Positions 7,071-15,055 of a DNA stretch of 17,964 nucleotides are shown one piece after another. The stretch is from RECO01 sp050485385 (GTDB lineage Bacteria; Pseudomonadota; Alphaproteobacteria; Geminicoccales; Geminicoccaceae), in the NCBI GenBank assembly GCA_050485385.1, contig JBJHBG010000105.1, positions 1-17,964 on the forward strand, read 5' to 3'. The translations under genes and the position numbers were made by a program. The stretch's first letter is position 1. The number at the start of each line of letters is the position of its first letter. Below the pieces are notes generated by a model that saw only the letters and a list, made by a program, of their open reading frames with translations, made no database searches and was not told the DNA's origin.

Positions 7071-7799
7071 ATGGCGCGGCTGGCGGGCAGGGTGGGGCTG
7101 GTGACGGGCGGCAGCAACGGCATCGGACGCGCCGTCGTCGAGCGGTTCGTTGCGGAAGGTGCACGGATGGCCTCGATGGACCTGGAGCCGTGGGGCGGGG
7201 CCGGGGAGGTGTTCGGTCTGCGCGGCGACGTAGCGGTCGAGGCGGACGTCGCCCGGGCGGTGGAACGGACGATGGCCGCGTTCGGCCGGGTCGACGTCCT
7301 GGTCAACGCGGCGGCAACGCTCACGCCCATGGCCAGCGTGGTCGACCTCGACGTCGAGTCTTGGGATGCCGCCTTCGCGGTCAATTTGCGCGGGGCCTTC
7401 CTCATGGCCAAGTCCGTGATCCCACACATGCGCGGCAATGGCGGCGGCTGCATCGTCAACGTCGCGAGCGAGATCGGCATCGCCGGCAGCCCCGGCCGTT
7501 CAGCCTATGGCAGCTCCAAGGCGGGGCTGATCCATCTCACCAAGGTGCTCGCCCTCGACCACGCCGCCGACGCCATTCGCGTCAACGCCCTGTCGCCCGG
7601 CGCGGTGTTGACCGACCGCCTGCTTCGCCGCTTCGGCAGCGAGGTGGAGACCGAGCGTGCGCTGGCCCCGCTCTATCCCCTCGGCCGTATCGGCCGACCC
7701 GACGAGATCGCCGCCGGCGTCCTGTTCCTCGCCAGCGACGACGCCGCCTTCATGACCGGCGCCAACCTCGTCATGGATGGGGGCTACACGGCGCGGTAG
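7071..7799 (+). CDS. Short-chain dehydrogenase/reductase (SDR)
   Basis: A 242-residue classical SDR, a cytoplasmic NAD(P)-dependent oxidoreductase. Visible features are the Rossmann glycine motif TGGSNGIG (12-19), Asp37 at the end of the second strand (favouring NAD), NAAA at 79-82, Asn105, Ser133, Tyr146 and Lys150 (YGSSK), and a typical C-terminus (FLASDDAAFMTGANLVMDGGYTAR). The catalytic tetrad is complete. GGGAC precedes the ATG at 7071, where SDR homology begins. It stands 94 bases after the BLUF gene, so it may or may not share its transcript. It is convergent with the XRE regulator, overlapping it by 29 bases. The substrate cannot be told. Confidence 0.92.
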   Translation: MARLAGRVGLVTGGSNGIGRAVVERFVAEGARMASMDLEPWGGAGEVFGLRGDVAVEADVARAVERTMAAFGRVDVLVNAAATLTPMASVVDLDVESWDAAFAVNLRGAFLMAKSVIPHMRGNGGGCIVNVASEIGIAGSPGRSAYGSSKAGLIHLTKVLALDHAADAIRVNALSPGAVLTDRLLRRFGSEVETERALAPLYPLGRIGRPDEIAAGVLFLASDDAAFMTGANLVMDGGYTAR

Positions 7800-8622
7800 C
7801 GGGCTCTCGGTCCGGGAGCGCCGCACCCGATCCCGCGCCCAGCGCTGCCGCCGTCGCGTCGTCGGCCGGAAAGAAGCTCTCGATCACGACACCTTCGAGG
7901 GTGACCTCGAGCGCCGTGCCGAACACCGTGGTGGTGCCGAGGAACGAGAGAACGCGATCGTCGGCGCGCAGGCGCAACGGCGTGACGACCGCGTCGACCT
8001 CGTGTCCGCCGCTCCTGCCGCCAGCCGCGTCGGGCGGCAGGGGATAGGCCGCAAGCTCCGCGCGCAGGTCTTCGAGCGGGCCATCGCCGGACCGCTCGAT
8101 CTGCCGTCGCAGGCGCTCCAGCACGTGCGCCCGCCATTCGACGAAATTGACGATGCGGCCGGCGAGCCCCGCGGGATGCAGCGAGAGCCGCAGCACGTTG
8201 ACGGGTGCTGCCGTCAGCGCAGGGGCGGCGCCGGCCATCAAGGCTTCGGCCGCCGCGTTGGCACGGAGCAGGTTCCAGCGGGCGTCGACGGCAAGGGCGG
8301 GGAAGGGGGCGTGGCCGTCCAGGATGCGGCCGACGGCGTCCATGGCACGGCGCAAGGCGGGGGCATCCGGGCGATGCTCCGGGAAGATCGGCGCGAAGCC
8401 GGCGGCTGTGAGCAGCGCGTTCCGCTCGCCCAAGGGGACGTCCAGCCGCTCGGCGAGCCTGAGAACCATGGCCCGGCTGGGTGCTGCCCGGCCGCTCTCG
8501 ACGCAGCTCAGGTGGCGCGTCGAGACCTCCGCATCGAGGGCAAGGTCGAGTTGGCTCCGGCGGCGCCGATGACGCCAGCCACGAAGCAGTTCGCCCACAC
8601 TCGCTCGCCGCACGCTTGCCAT
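7771..8622 (-). CDS. XRE-family transcriptional regulator with MmyB-like ligand domain
   Basis: A 283-residue regulator. Residues 9-66 form an XRE helix-turn-helix (LLRGWRHRRRRSQLDLALDA, then STRHLSCVESGRAAPSR). Residues about 85-265 match the MmyB-like ligand-binding region: ALAVDARWNLLRANAAAEAL, then LHPAGLAGRIVNFVEWRAHVLERLRRQ, and LRLRADDRVLSFLGTTTVFGTALEVTLEGVVIESFFPAD near the end. Members of this family usually control an adjacent oxidoreductase, hydrolase or SDR gene and may bind a small lipophilic ligand. Here it diverges from an alpha/beta hydrolase and converges on an SDR, so both are candidate targets. Its last 29 bases overlap the end of the SDR gene on the other strand. The C-terminal 20 residues are low-complexity (Ala/Pro-rich). 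Confidence 0.9.
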   Translation of the reverse strand: MASVRRASVGELLRGWRHRRRRSQLDLALDAEVSTRHLSCVESGRAAPSRAMVLRLAERLDVPLGERNALLTAAGFAPIFPEHRPDAPALRRAMDAVGRILDGHAPFPALAVDARWNLLRANAAAEALMAGAAPALTAAPVNVLRLSLHPAGLAGRIVNFVEWRAHVLERLRRQIERSGDGPLEDLRAELAAYPLPPDAAGGRSGGHEVDAVVTPLRLRADDRVLSFLGTTTVFGTALEVTLEGVVIESFFPADDATAAALGAGSGAALPDREPATAPCSPHP

Positions 8623-8658
8623 GGCGGGGGACGGTAGCCCCGCCCGGGCGGCATGACC

Positions 8659-8675
8659 ATGACCTTCCAGGTCAT
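8659..8675. promoter_or_regulatory. Inverted repeat, candidate XRE operator
   Basis: ATGACC (8659-8664), five bases, then GGTCAT (8670-8675): a perfect six-base dyad. A further ATGACC copy starts at 8653, directly before the left arm. It lies 37 bases upstream of the XRE start in the region divergent from the hydrolase, where an autoregulatory operator would be expected. Binding is not shown. Confidence 0.4.
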
Positions 8676-8720
8676 CGACAGCACGACCCGACCGGGCGGA
8701 GTGTCGGGCCGACGGCGCGC

Positions 8721-8840
8721 ATGGTCAGCGCCACTCAGCCGGAGGAGCCCACCGTGCCGGACCTTACCCGAACCGACCTCACCATGTTCCAGACGTTCGC
8801 GCGCTCGCGCCGGCGCGGCATCCGGGCAGACCTCGCATGA
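8721..8840 (+). CDS. Possible 39-residue leader peptide overlapping the hydrolase start
   Basis: An open frame starts ATG at 8721 (MVSATQPEEPTVPDLTRTDL...) and ends with a basic stretch (ARSRRRGIRADLA). Its TGA overlaps the hydrolase ATG in an ATGA junction, an arrangement typical of translational coupling. There is no clear ribosome binding site, the composition is ordinary for GC-rich noncoding DNA, and the frame is open well upstream of the ATG, so it may be chance. I recognise no family. Confidence 0.25.
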   Translation: MVSATQPEEPTVPDLTRTDLTMFQTFARSRRRGIRADLA

Positions 8841-9721
8841 ACCGGCGCCAGGCCCTGGCCCTCGCCGTCGCGGCTCCGGCGGTTCCGGCCGTCGTTCGCG
8901 CGGCCGAACGGTCGCAAGGCGTCGTCACCACCGCCGACGGCGTGCGTCTGTTCGTTCGCGACTGGGGCGCGGGGCCGCCGATCGTCTTCGCCGCGAGTTG
9001 GTCGCTGCCCTCCGAGTCCTGGAGCCGGCAGATGGCGGCCCTGGCAGCTGGCGGTTTCCGTGTCGTCGCCTACGACCGTCGCGGCCATGGTCGGTCCGAC
9101 GATCCCGGCCGGGGCTACGATTTCGACACCCTGGCCGACGACCTGGTCGCCGTGCTCGACTCGCTCGATCTCGCCGCCGCGACACTGGTGGGCTTTTCCA
9201 TGGCCGGCGGCGAGATCGTTCGCGCGCTTGCGCGCGGTGCCCGACCGCGCACGGCGCGGATCGTGTTGATCGGGACCACCACGCCGTGCCTCGAGCGTCG
9301 GCCGGACCATCCGGACGGCATCCCGGCCGAGGTGTTCGAGGCGTTCCGCACGCAGGAACTCGCGCGGGACTTCCCGCAATGGGTCGAGGACAACCTCGTG
9401 CCCTTCGCGCCGACCGCGTCCCGCCCGACGCTCGAATGGGTGCGCACGATGGCGCTCGGGGCCTCGCTGGACGCACTGATCGGCTGTCACCGGGCCATCA
9501 CCGGCACCGACTTTCGAGCGGAGATGGCAGCCATCGACACCCCGGCGCTCCTGCTTCACGGTGCCGAGGACCAAACGAGCCCGCCGGCGCTCACGGCACT
9601 GCCCTCGGCGCGCCTGCTGAAGGCGTCGACGCTGGTCCTGGTGGAGGCAGCGCCCCACGGCCTGCCGTTCAGTCACGCCGACCTCGTCACCGATCGGATC
9701 GCGAGCTTCGCCCGTGGCTGA
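8837..9721 (+). CDS. Exported alpha/beta hydrolase, non-haem haloperoxidase-like
   Basis: A 294-residue alpha/beta-hydrolase-fold protein. The N-terminus MNRRQALALAVAAPAVPAVVRAAE has a twin-arginine followed by a hydrophobic stretch and an A-x-A site, so Tat export to the periplasm is likely. The haloperoxidase/esterase-like core shows YDRRGHGRSDDP, GFSMAGGE with nucleophile Ser121, HGAEDQTSP with Asp245, and APHGLPF with His274: a complete triad. The usual HG before the first loop is replaced by FAASWS, an unusual oxyanion-hole region. Members hydrolyse esters or lactones, and some show cofactor-free perhydrolase activity. It diverges from the XRE/MmyB regulator and may be its target. The substrate is unknown. 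Confidence 0.88.
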   Translation: MNRRQALALAVAAPAVPAVVRAAERSQGVVTTADGVRLFVRDWGAGPPIVFAASWSLPSESWSRQMAALAAGGFRVVAYDRRGHGRSDDPGRGYDFDTLADDLVAVLDSLDLAAATLVGFSMAGGEIVRALARGARPRTARIVLIGTTTPCLERRPDHPDGIPAEVFEAFRTQELARDFPQWVEDNLVPFAPTASRPTLEWVRTMALGASLDALIGCHRAITGTDFRAEMAAIDTPALLLHGAEDQTSPPALTALPSARLLKASTLVLVEAAPHGLPFSHADLVTDRIASFARG

Positions 9722-9733
9722 GCCGGCCGGCTC
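9720..9733. repeat. 14-base palindrome between convergent genes
   Basis: GAGCCGGCCGGCTC is a perfect palindrome starting on the hydrolase stop codon and ending 23 bases from the cysS stop on the other strand. As RNA it could form a five-pair stem with a GGCC loop on either transcript. No T-run follows, so it is at best a weak shared transcription end. Confidence 0.35.
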
Positions 9734-9756
9734 GCCCCTGCAAGTGTTCCGTCCGC

Positions 9757-11133
<1,377 letters not shown>

Positions 11134-11148
11134 GGCGTCCTCGGCGTG

Positions 11149-12384
11149 TCAGGCGCGCTCGCCGCCGAGGCGACGGCGGGCGCGATCCGCACCGAGCAGC
11201 GCTATCAGATCGGGAATGGGCGGTCCATCGCCGCGGCCGGTCAGCGCGAGGCGGAGCGGCAGGAACAGGGCCTTGCCCTTGCGCCCGGTGACGGCGGTCA
11301 CGCTGGCGAGCCAGCTCTTGGGATCGGCGTCGTCCACGAGCAGACTTGCCGCCGTCGCGAGCATCGCTCGGTCCTCCGGGGCGACCTGTCCTTGCAGCGG
11401 CGCGTCGACGATCGCCTGCCAAGCGGCGGCATGCGCCAGCCTCGGTAGCGCCTGCCAGGGATCGTCGGCGTGGCGGTCACCGAGATTGCCGCGAACGGCA
11501 CACCAGAGCTCCGGCCGAAGGGGGGTGAGGCCGCGGGCTTCGAGCCGGCGGTTGGCCGCGTCGGGGTCCAGCCCCTGGAGCCAGCGATCCTGGACGTGCG
11601 CCAGTTCTTGGGGATCGAACGTCGGCGCCGCACGGCCGAAGCTCGCAAGATCGAGCGAGGCGGCGGGGTCACCCGCCGGGTCCGGCGTTCGGCCGGTGCC
11701 GAGGCCCATGAGATAGGCGACCAGCGGCGGCGCCTCGACGCCCTCGTCGCGCAGACGCTCCAAGGCGATGGCGTCGTCCCGCTTGGAGAGCGGCCGGCCC
11801 GTCTGGTCGACCACCAGCGGCAGGTGGGCGAAGATGGGGGGCTCGCCGCCGAGCGCGCGGATCAGCTTCAGGTGTACGGCGGTGTTGGCGAGGTGGTCGT
11901 CGCCGCGGACGACGTGGGTGATGCCGAGGGCCACGTCGTCGAGGCAACTCGCGAGCACGTAGGTGGGGCTGCCGTCGGCGCGCAGCAGTACCGGGTCCGG
12001 CGTGTGGCCGGCTTCGATGCGCATGGGGCCGTGGATGGCGTCGTCCCAACGGGTGGCGTCGTCGCCCAGGCGGAGACGGACGGTACCCGCGTCGACGTAG
12101 GCGGCTGCCTGGTCCAGCAACCGCCGGGCGGCATCGGCATAGACGTCGGTCCGGTCGCTCTGCCGCATCTCGTCGTCGGGTGGGGCACCCAGCCAAGCGA
12201 GGTCGCGGCGGATCGCATCCACGGCCCCCGGCGCCTCGCGGCTCCGGTCGGTGTCGTCGATGCGCAGGGTGAAGCGGCCGCCCTGCTGCCGTGCGAAGTG
12301 CGCGTTGACGAGGGCGGTGCGCGCGTTGCCTGGATGCAGCCGGCCGGTGGGGCTGGGCGCGAAGCGAACGTGAACCGTCGTCAT
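11149..12384 (-). CDS. gltX: Glutamyl-tRNA synthetase, shortened form
   Basis: A 411-residue class I synthetase that charges tRNA-Glu (and perhaps tRNA-Gln in organisms using GatCAB). The N-terminus RFAPSPTGRLHPGNARTALVN carries an HPGN version of HIGH. LRIDDTDRSRE follows, and the second signature is LSKR at 199-202. The later part (DLASFGRAAPTFDPQELAHVQDRWL) matches alphaproteobacterial GluRS. It is shorter than the usual 440-475 residues. The segment after DQAAAYVDAG (about residue 100) goes straight to VRLRLGDDATRWDDAIHGP, so the roughly 45-50-residue insert that normally includes the C-x-C/zinc or Y-x-C-Y region is missing. The frame is intact, so this is not a frameshift. The ATG overlaps the nadE stop by four bases. 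GluQ-RS is less likely because an anticodon-binding domain remains. Confidence 0.88.
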   Translation of the reverse strand: MTTVHVRFAPSPTGRLHPGNARTALVNAHFARQQGGRFTLRIDDTDRSREAPGAVDAIRRDLAWLGAPPDDEMRQSDRTDVYADAARRLLDQAAAYVDAGTVRLRLGDDATRWDDAIHGPMRIEAGHTPDPVLLRADGSPTYVLASCLDDVALGITHVVRGDDHLANTAVHLKLIRALGGEPPIFAHLPLVVDQTGRPLSKRDDAIALERLRDEGVEAPPLVAYLMGLGTGRTPDPAGDPAASLDLASFGRAAPTFDPQELAHVQDRWLQGLDPDAANRRLEARGLTPLRPELWCAVRGNLGDRHADDPWQALPRLAHAAAWQAIVDAPLQGQVAPEDRAMLATAASLLVDDADPKSWLASVTAVTGRKGKALFLPLRLALTGRGDGPPIPDLIALLGADRARRRLGGERA

Positions 12385-14063
12385 GGCTCCTGGCGGACGT
12401 GGCGGAACCAGTTGGTGATGGGGTAGCGCCGGTCACGGCCGAACGCCTTTTGCGTCACCTTCACCCCGGGCGGGGCTTGGCGGCGCTTGTACTCGGCAAG
12501 ATCCAGAAGGTTGACCACGCGGCGCACGGTTTCGGCGTCGTGGCCCGCCTGGACCAGCTCGCCCAGATGCTGCTCGTCCTCGACCAGGCCGTGGAGGATG
12601 GCATCGAGGTCGGCATAGGGCGGCAGGCTGTCCTCGTCCTTCTGGTCGTGGCGCAGCTCGGCCGTCGGCGGCTTATGGATGATGCGCTCGGGGATCACGA
12701 CGCCCGAGGGGCCGAGCGCCCCTTCCGGCACGTTGCGGTTGCGCCAGCGGCACAACTCGAACACCGAGGTTTTGTAGACGTCCTTCAACACCGAGTAGCC
12801 GCCGCACATGTCGCCGTAGAGCGTGGCGTAGCCGACCGACATCTCCGACTTGTTGCCGGTGGTGAGTACCATCGGTCCGAGCTTGTTGGAGATCGCCATC
12901 AAGAGGAGGCCGCGGACGCGCGATTGGACGTTCTCTTCGGTAAGGTCGGGCGCGCGGCCGTCGAACAACGGCGCCAGCGTGGCGTTGATGGCGTCGACCG
13001 CGGGCTGGATGGAAAGGCTGTCGAGCCGGCAGCCGAGGGCATGGGCGCAGCCGGCCGCGTCCTCCAGCGAGGCCTCCGAGGTGAACTCGGACGGCAGCAT
13101 CAGGCAGTGGACCCTGTCGGCGCCGAGGGCGTCGACCGCGACCGCCGCGGACAAGGCGCTGTCGATGCCGCCCGAGAGGCCCAGGACCACGCCCGGAAAG
13201 CGGTTCTTGGTGACGTAGTCGCGCAGACCCAGGACCATCGCCCGGTACATGGCATCGAAGGCCGAGGCCGGCGGCGGCTCGATCCGGCCTTTGGCGACGG
13301 CCCAGCCGTCGGTCTCCCGCTCCAGCGTCACCATCAGAAGGTCTTCGGCGAACGCCTTGGCGCGGGCGCGGAGCCGCCGTTCGGCGTCGAGCACGAAGGA
13401 GGCGCCGTCGAAGCAGAGCTCGTCCTGGCCGCCGACCTGGTTGACGTAGAGCAGCGGCAGTCCCGTTTCGGTGACGCGGGCGACCGCCTGCTGCAACCGC
13501 ACCTCGTCCTTCTCCACGTCGAAGGGCGAACCGTTGATCACCACCAGCAATTCGGCGCCGCACTCGCCGAGCGCTTCCGCCACGTCCTCGACCCACATGT
13601 CCTCGCAGACGAGCACGCCGACGCGGACCATGGTGCCGTCGGCGAGGGTGAGCGGAACAGGGCTCGGGATCGGTCCCTCGTCGAAGACGCGGATCTCGTC
13701 GAAGACGCCGTAGTTCGGCAGGGCGTGCTTCGCTCTGTGCGCCTCGATCCGGCCCCCGGCCAACAGGAGTGCGGTGTTGTGGAGCTTGTCGCCCTCGACC
13801 CAGGGGCTGCCGACGAGCATCGGCGGTCCGTCCGCGGTTTGGGCGGCGAGCGTCTCCACGGCGTTTCGGCACGCTGCCTGAAACGCCGGCTTCAGGACCA
13901 GGTCTTCGGGCGGATAGCCCGCGACGCACAACTCCGGAAAAACGACGAGGTCAGCCGCCGCCTTGGCCTCTTCATAGGCGCGGGCGATCAGGGCCGTGTT
14001 CTCGGTGATCGCCCCGACGGTCGGGTTGATCTGGGCAAGGGCGATCCGAAACCGTGGCGGCAC
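12381..14063 (-). CDS. nadE: Glutamine-dependent NAD+ synthetase
   Basis: A 560-residue two-domain enzyme that makes NAD+ from deamido-NAD+, ATP and glutamine-derived ammonia. Residues 1-260 form a nitrilase-type glutaminase with catalytic Glu44 (FPELCVAGYPPEDL), Lys112 (AKHALPNYGVFDE) and Cys153 (VLVCEDMW). Residues 270-560 form the synthetase with the ATP P-loop SGGIDSA at 297-303 and TTGNKSEMSVGYATLYGDMCGGYSVLKDVYKT, which binds deamido-NAD. Length and motifs are standard. The frame opens with GTG at 14063 (MPPRFRIALAQIN), which fits the family start. The nearby ATG at 14071 is out of frame. It is the first gene of nadE-gltX-cysS. Confidence 0.95.
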   Translation of the reverse strand: MPPRFRIALAQINPTVGAITENTALIARAYEEAKAAADLVVFPELCVAGYPPEDLVLKPAFQAACRNAVETLAAQTADGPPMLVGSPWVEGDKLHNTALLLAGGRIEAHRAKHALPNYGVFDEIRVFDEGPIPSPVPLTLADGTMVRVGVLVCEDMWVEDVAEALGECGAELLVVINGSPFDVEKDEVRLQQAVARVTETGLPLLYVNQVGGQDELCFDGASFVLDAERRLRARAKAFAEDLLMVTLERETDGWAVAKGRIEPPPASAFDAMYRAMVLGLRDYVTKNRFPGVVLGLSGGIDSALSAAVAVDALGADRVHCLMLPSEFTSEASLEDAAGCAHALGCRLDSLSIQPAVDAINATLAPLFDGRAPDLTEENVQSRVRGLLLMAISNKLGPMVLTTGNKSEMSVGYATLYGDMCGGYSVLKDVYKTSVFELCRWRNRNVPEGALGPSGVVIPERIIHKPPTAELRHDQKDEDSLPPYADLDAILHGLVEDEQHLGELVQAGHDAETVRRVVNLLDLAEYKRRQAPPGVKVTQKAFGRDRRYPITNWFRHVRQEP

Positions 14064-14099
14064 AGGGCCATCTCCGTCGTCTGGTCTGGGCAGGGGGCC

Positions 14100-14129
14100 G
14101 CCTTCGACTATAGGAGCGGAGGCGAAGGC
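14100..14129. promoter_or_regulatory. Inverted repeat between nadE and the LysR gene
   Basis: GCCTTCG (14100-14106) and CGAAGGC (14123-14129) form a perfect seven-base inverted repeat with centres 23 bases apart, about two helical turns. It flanks the CTATAG candidate -10 sequence. It is a candidate operator for the LysR regulator, or a leader hairpin. Function is inferred. Confidence 0.4.
14107..14114. promoter_or_regulatory. Overlapping divergent -10 elements
   Basis: ACTATAGG contains TATAGG on the plus strand (14109-14114, toward the LysR gene) and TATAGT on the minus strand (14112-14107, toward nadE). It is the only A/T-rich core in the 83-base divergent gap. Neither direction has a convincing -35 at 16-18 bases, so activator-dependent promoters are possible. 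Confidence 0.35.
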
Positions 14130-14133
14130 AGGC

Positions 14134-14140
14134 GAGAAGG
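14134..14140 (+). promoter_or_regulatory. Ribosome binding site supporting a GTG start at 14147
   Basis: GAGAAGG ends six bases before GTG 14147. The next in-frame start, ATG 14165, has no such site and would remove the family-typical first residues (MDRLAAMQAF). Confidence 0.55.
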
Positions 14141-14146
14141 TCGGAC

Positions 14147-15055
14147 GTGGACAGATTGGCGGCGATGCAGGCGTTCGTGAAGGTGGTCGAGCTGGGAAGC
14201 TTCTCTGCGGCCGCCGACCAGCTCGATTTGTCGAAATCGGCCGTGTCGAAGATGGTGCGCGGCCTGGAGGACCATCTGGGCGCGCGGCTGCTCAACCGCA
14301 CCACGCGGCGGCTCGCGCTGACGGAGGCCGGTGGGCGCTACGTCGACGAGGTCGGCCGTATTCTCGCCGACCTCGCCGAGATCGAGGCGGCGACGGCCGA
14401 CGAGCAGGCGACGCCGCGCGGCCGGCTCAAAGTCAACGCCCCCATGTCGTTCGGTCTCATCCACATGGCGCCCGCCTTGCCCGGCCTGATGCGGACCTAT
14501 CCGGAACTGCGGATCGACCTCACGCTCAACGACCGCACGGTGGACCTGATCGACGAGGGCTTCGACGTGGCCGTCCGCATCGGCCGGCTGCGAGACTCGA
14601 GTCTGATCGCGCGTAAGCTCTGCGAGGTCGACGTCATCCTGGTGGCCAGTCCAGGCTACCTCGCCGCCGCGCCACCGCTCGTCGAGGCCGGCGATCTCCC
14701 ACGGCACGAGGCCTTGATCTACGCCTACGGCCCCCTGCGCGACGAATGGCGGTTGGAGGTCGCGGGTGCCGTCGTGGACGTGGCGATCCAGGGACGGTTG
14801 CGCGCCAACAACGGCGAGGTCCTGGCAGCGGCCGCCGCCGACGGCCTCGGCATCACGCTGGTGCCGGACTTCATCGCGTCCCCTTATCTGGCGTCCGGGC
14901 GGTTGGTCCGCGTGCTGCCGGAGGTCGGCGGCGGGCGGCTGCCGGTGCATGCGCTCTATCCGGCAAACCGCCACCCGCTGGCCAAGCTCAGCGCGTTCGT
15001 GGACTACTTGAGGCGGCATCTCGCCAAGCGCAGCACGAAGGACAGCCATGGATAG
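14147..15055 (+). CDS. LysR-family transcriptional regulator
   Basis: A 302-residue DNA-binding regulator. The N-terminal winged helix-turn-helix (about residues 3-62) reads MQAFVKVVELGSFSAAADQLDLSKSAVSKMVRGLEDHLGARLLNRTTRRLALTEAG, given here in pieces: helix region from 18 to 45, then the LLNRTTRR wing. A PBP2-type effector domain (about 90-295) follows, with RLKVNAPMSFGL and a DVAVRIG motif typical of the CrgA/PA2220-like subgroup. It starts with GTG after a good ribosome site. It overlaps the downstream DadA-like oxidoreductase by eight bases on the same strand, so the two are probably co-transcribed, and the oxidase or its substrate is a likely regulatory link. The inverted repeat at 14100-14129 is a candidate binding site. 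The effector is unknown. Confidence 0.92.
   Translation: MDRLAAMQAFVKVVELGSFSAAADQLDLSKSAVSKMVRGLEDHLGARLLNRTTRRLALTEAGGRYVDEVGRILADLAEIEAATADEQATPRGRLKVNAPMSFGLIHMAPALPGLMRTYPELRIDLTLNDRTVDLIDEGFDVAVRIGRLRDSSLIARKLCEVDVILVASPGYLAAAPPLVEAGDLPRHEALIYAYGPLRDEWRLEVAGAVVDVAIQGRLRANNGEVLAAAAADGLGITLVPDFIASPYLASGRLVRVLPEVGGGRLPVHALYPANRHPLAKLSAFVDYLRRHLAKRSTKDSHG

Noticed and set aside
12399..14180. 593-residue plus-strand frame antisense to nadE
   Set aside because: It mirrors the nadE codons and has no domain signature; nadE has complete catalytic motifs.
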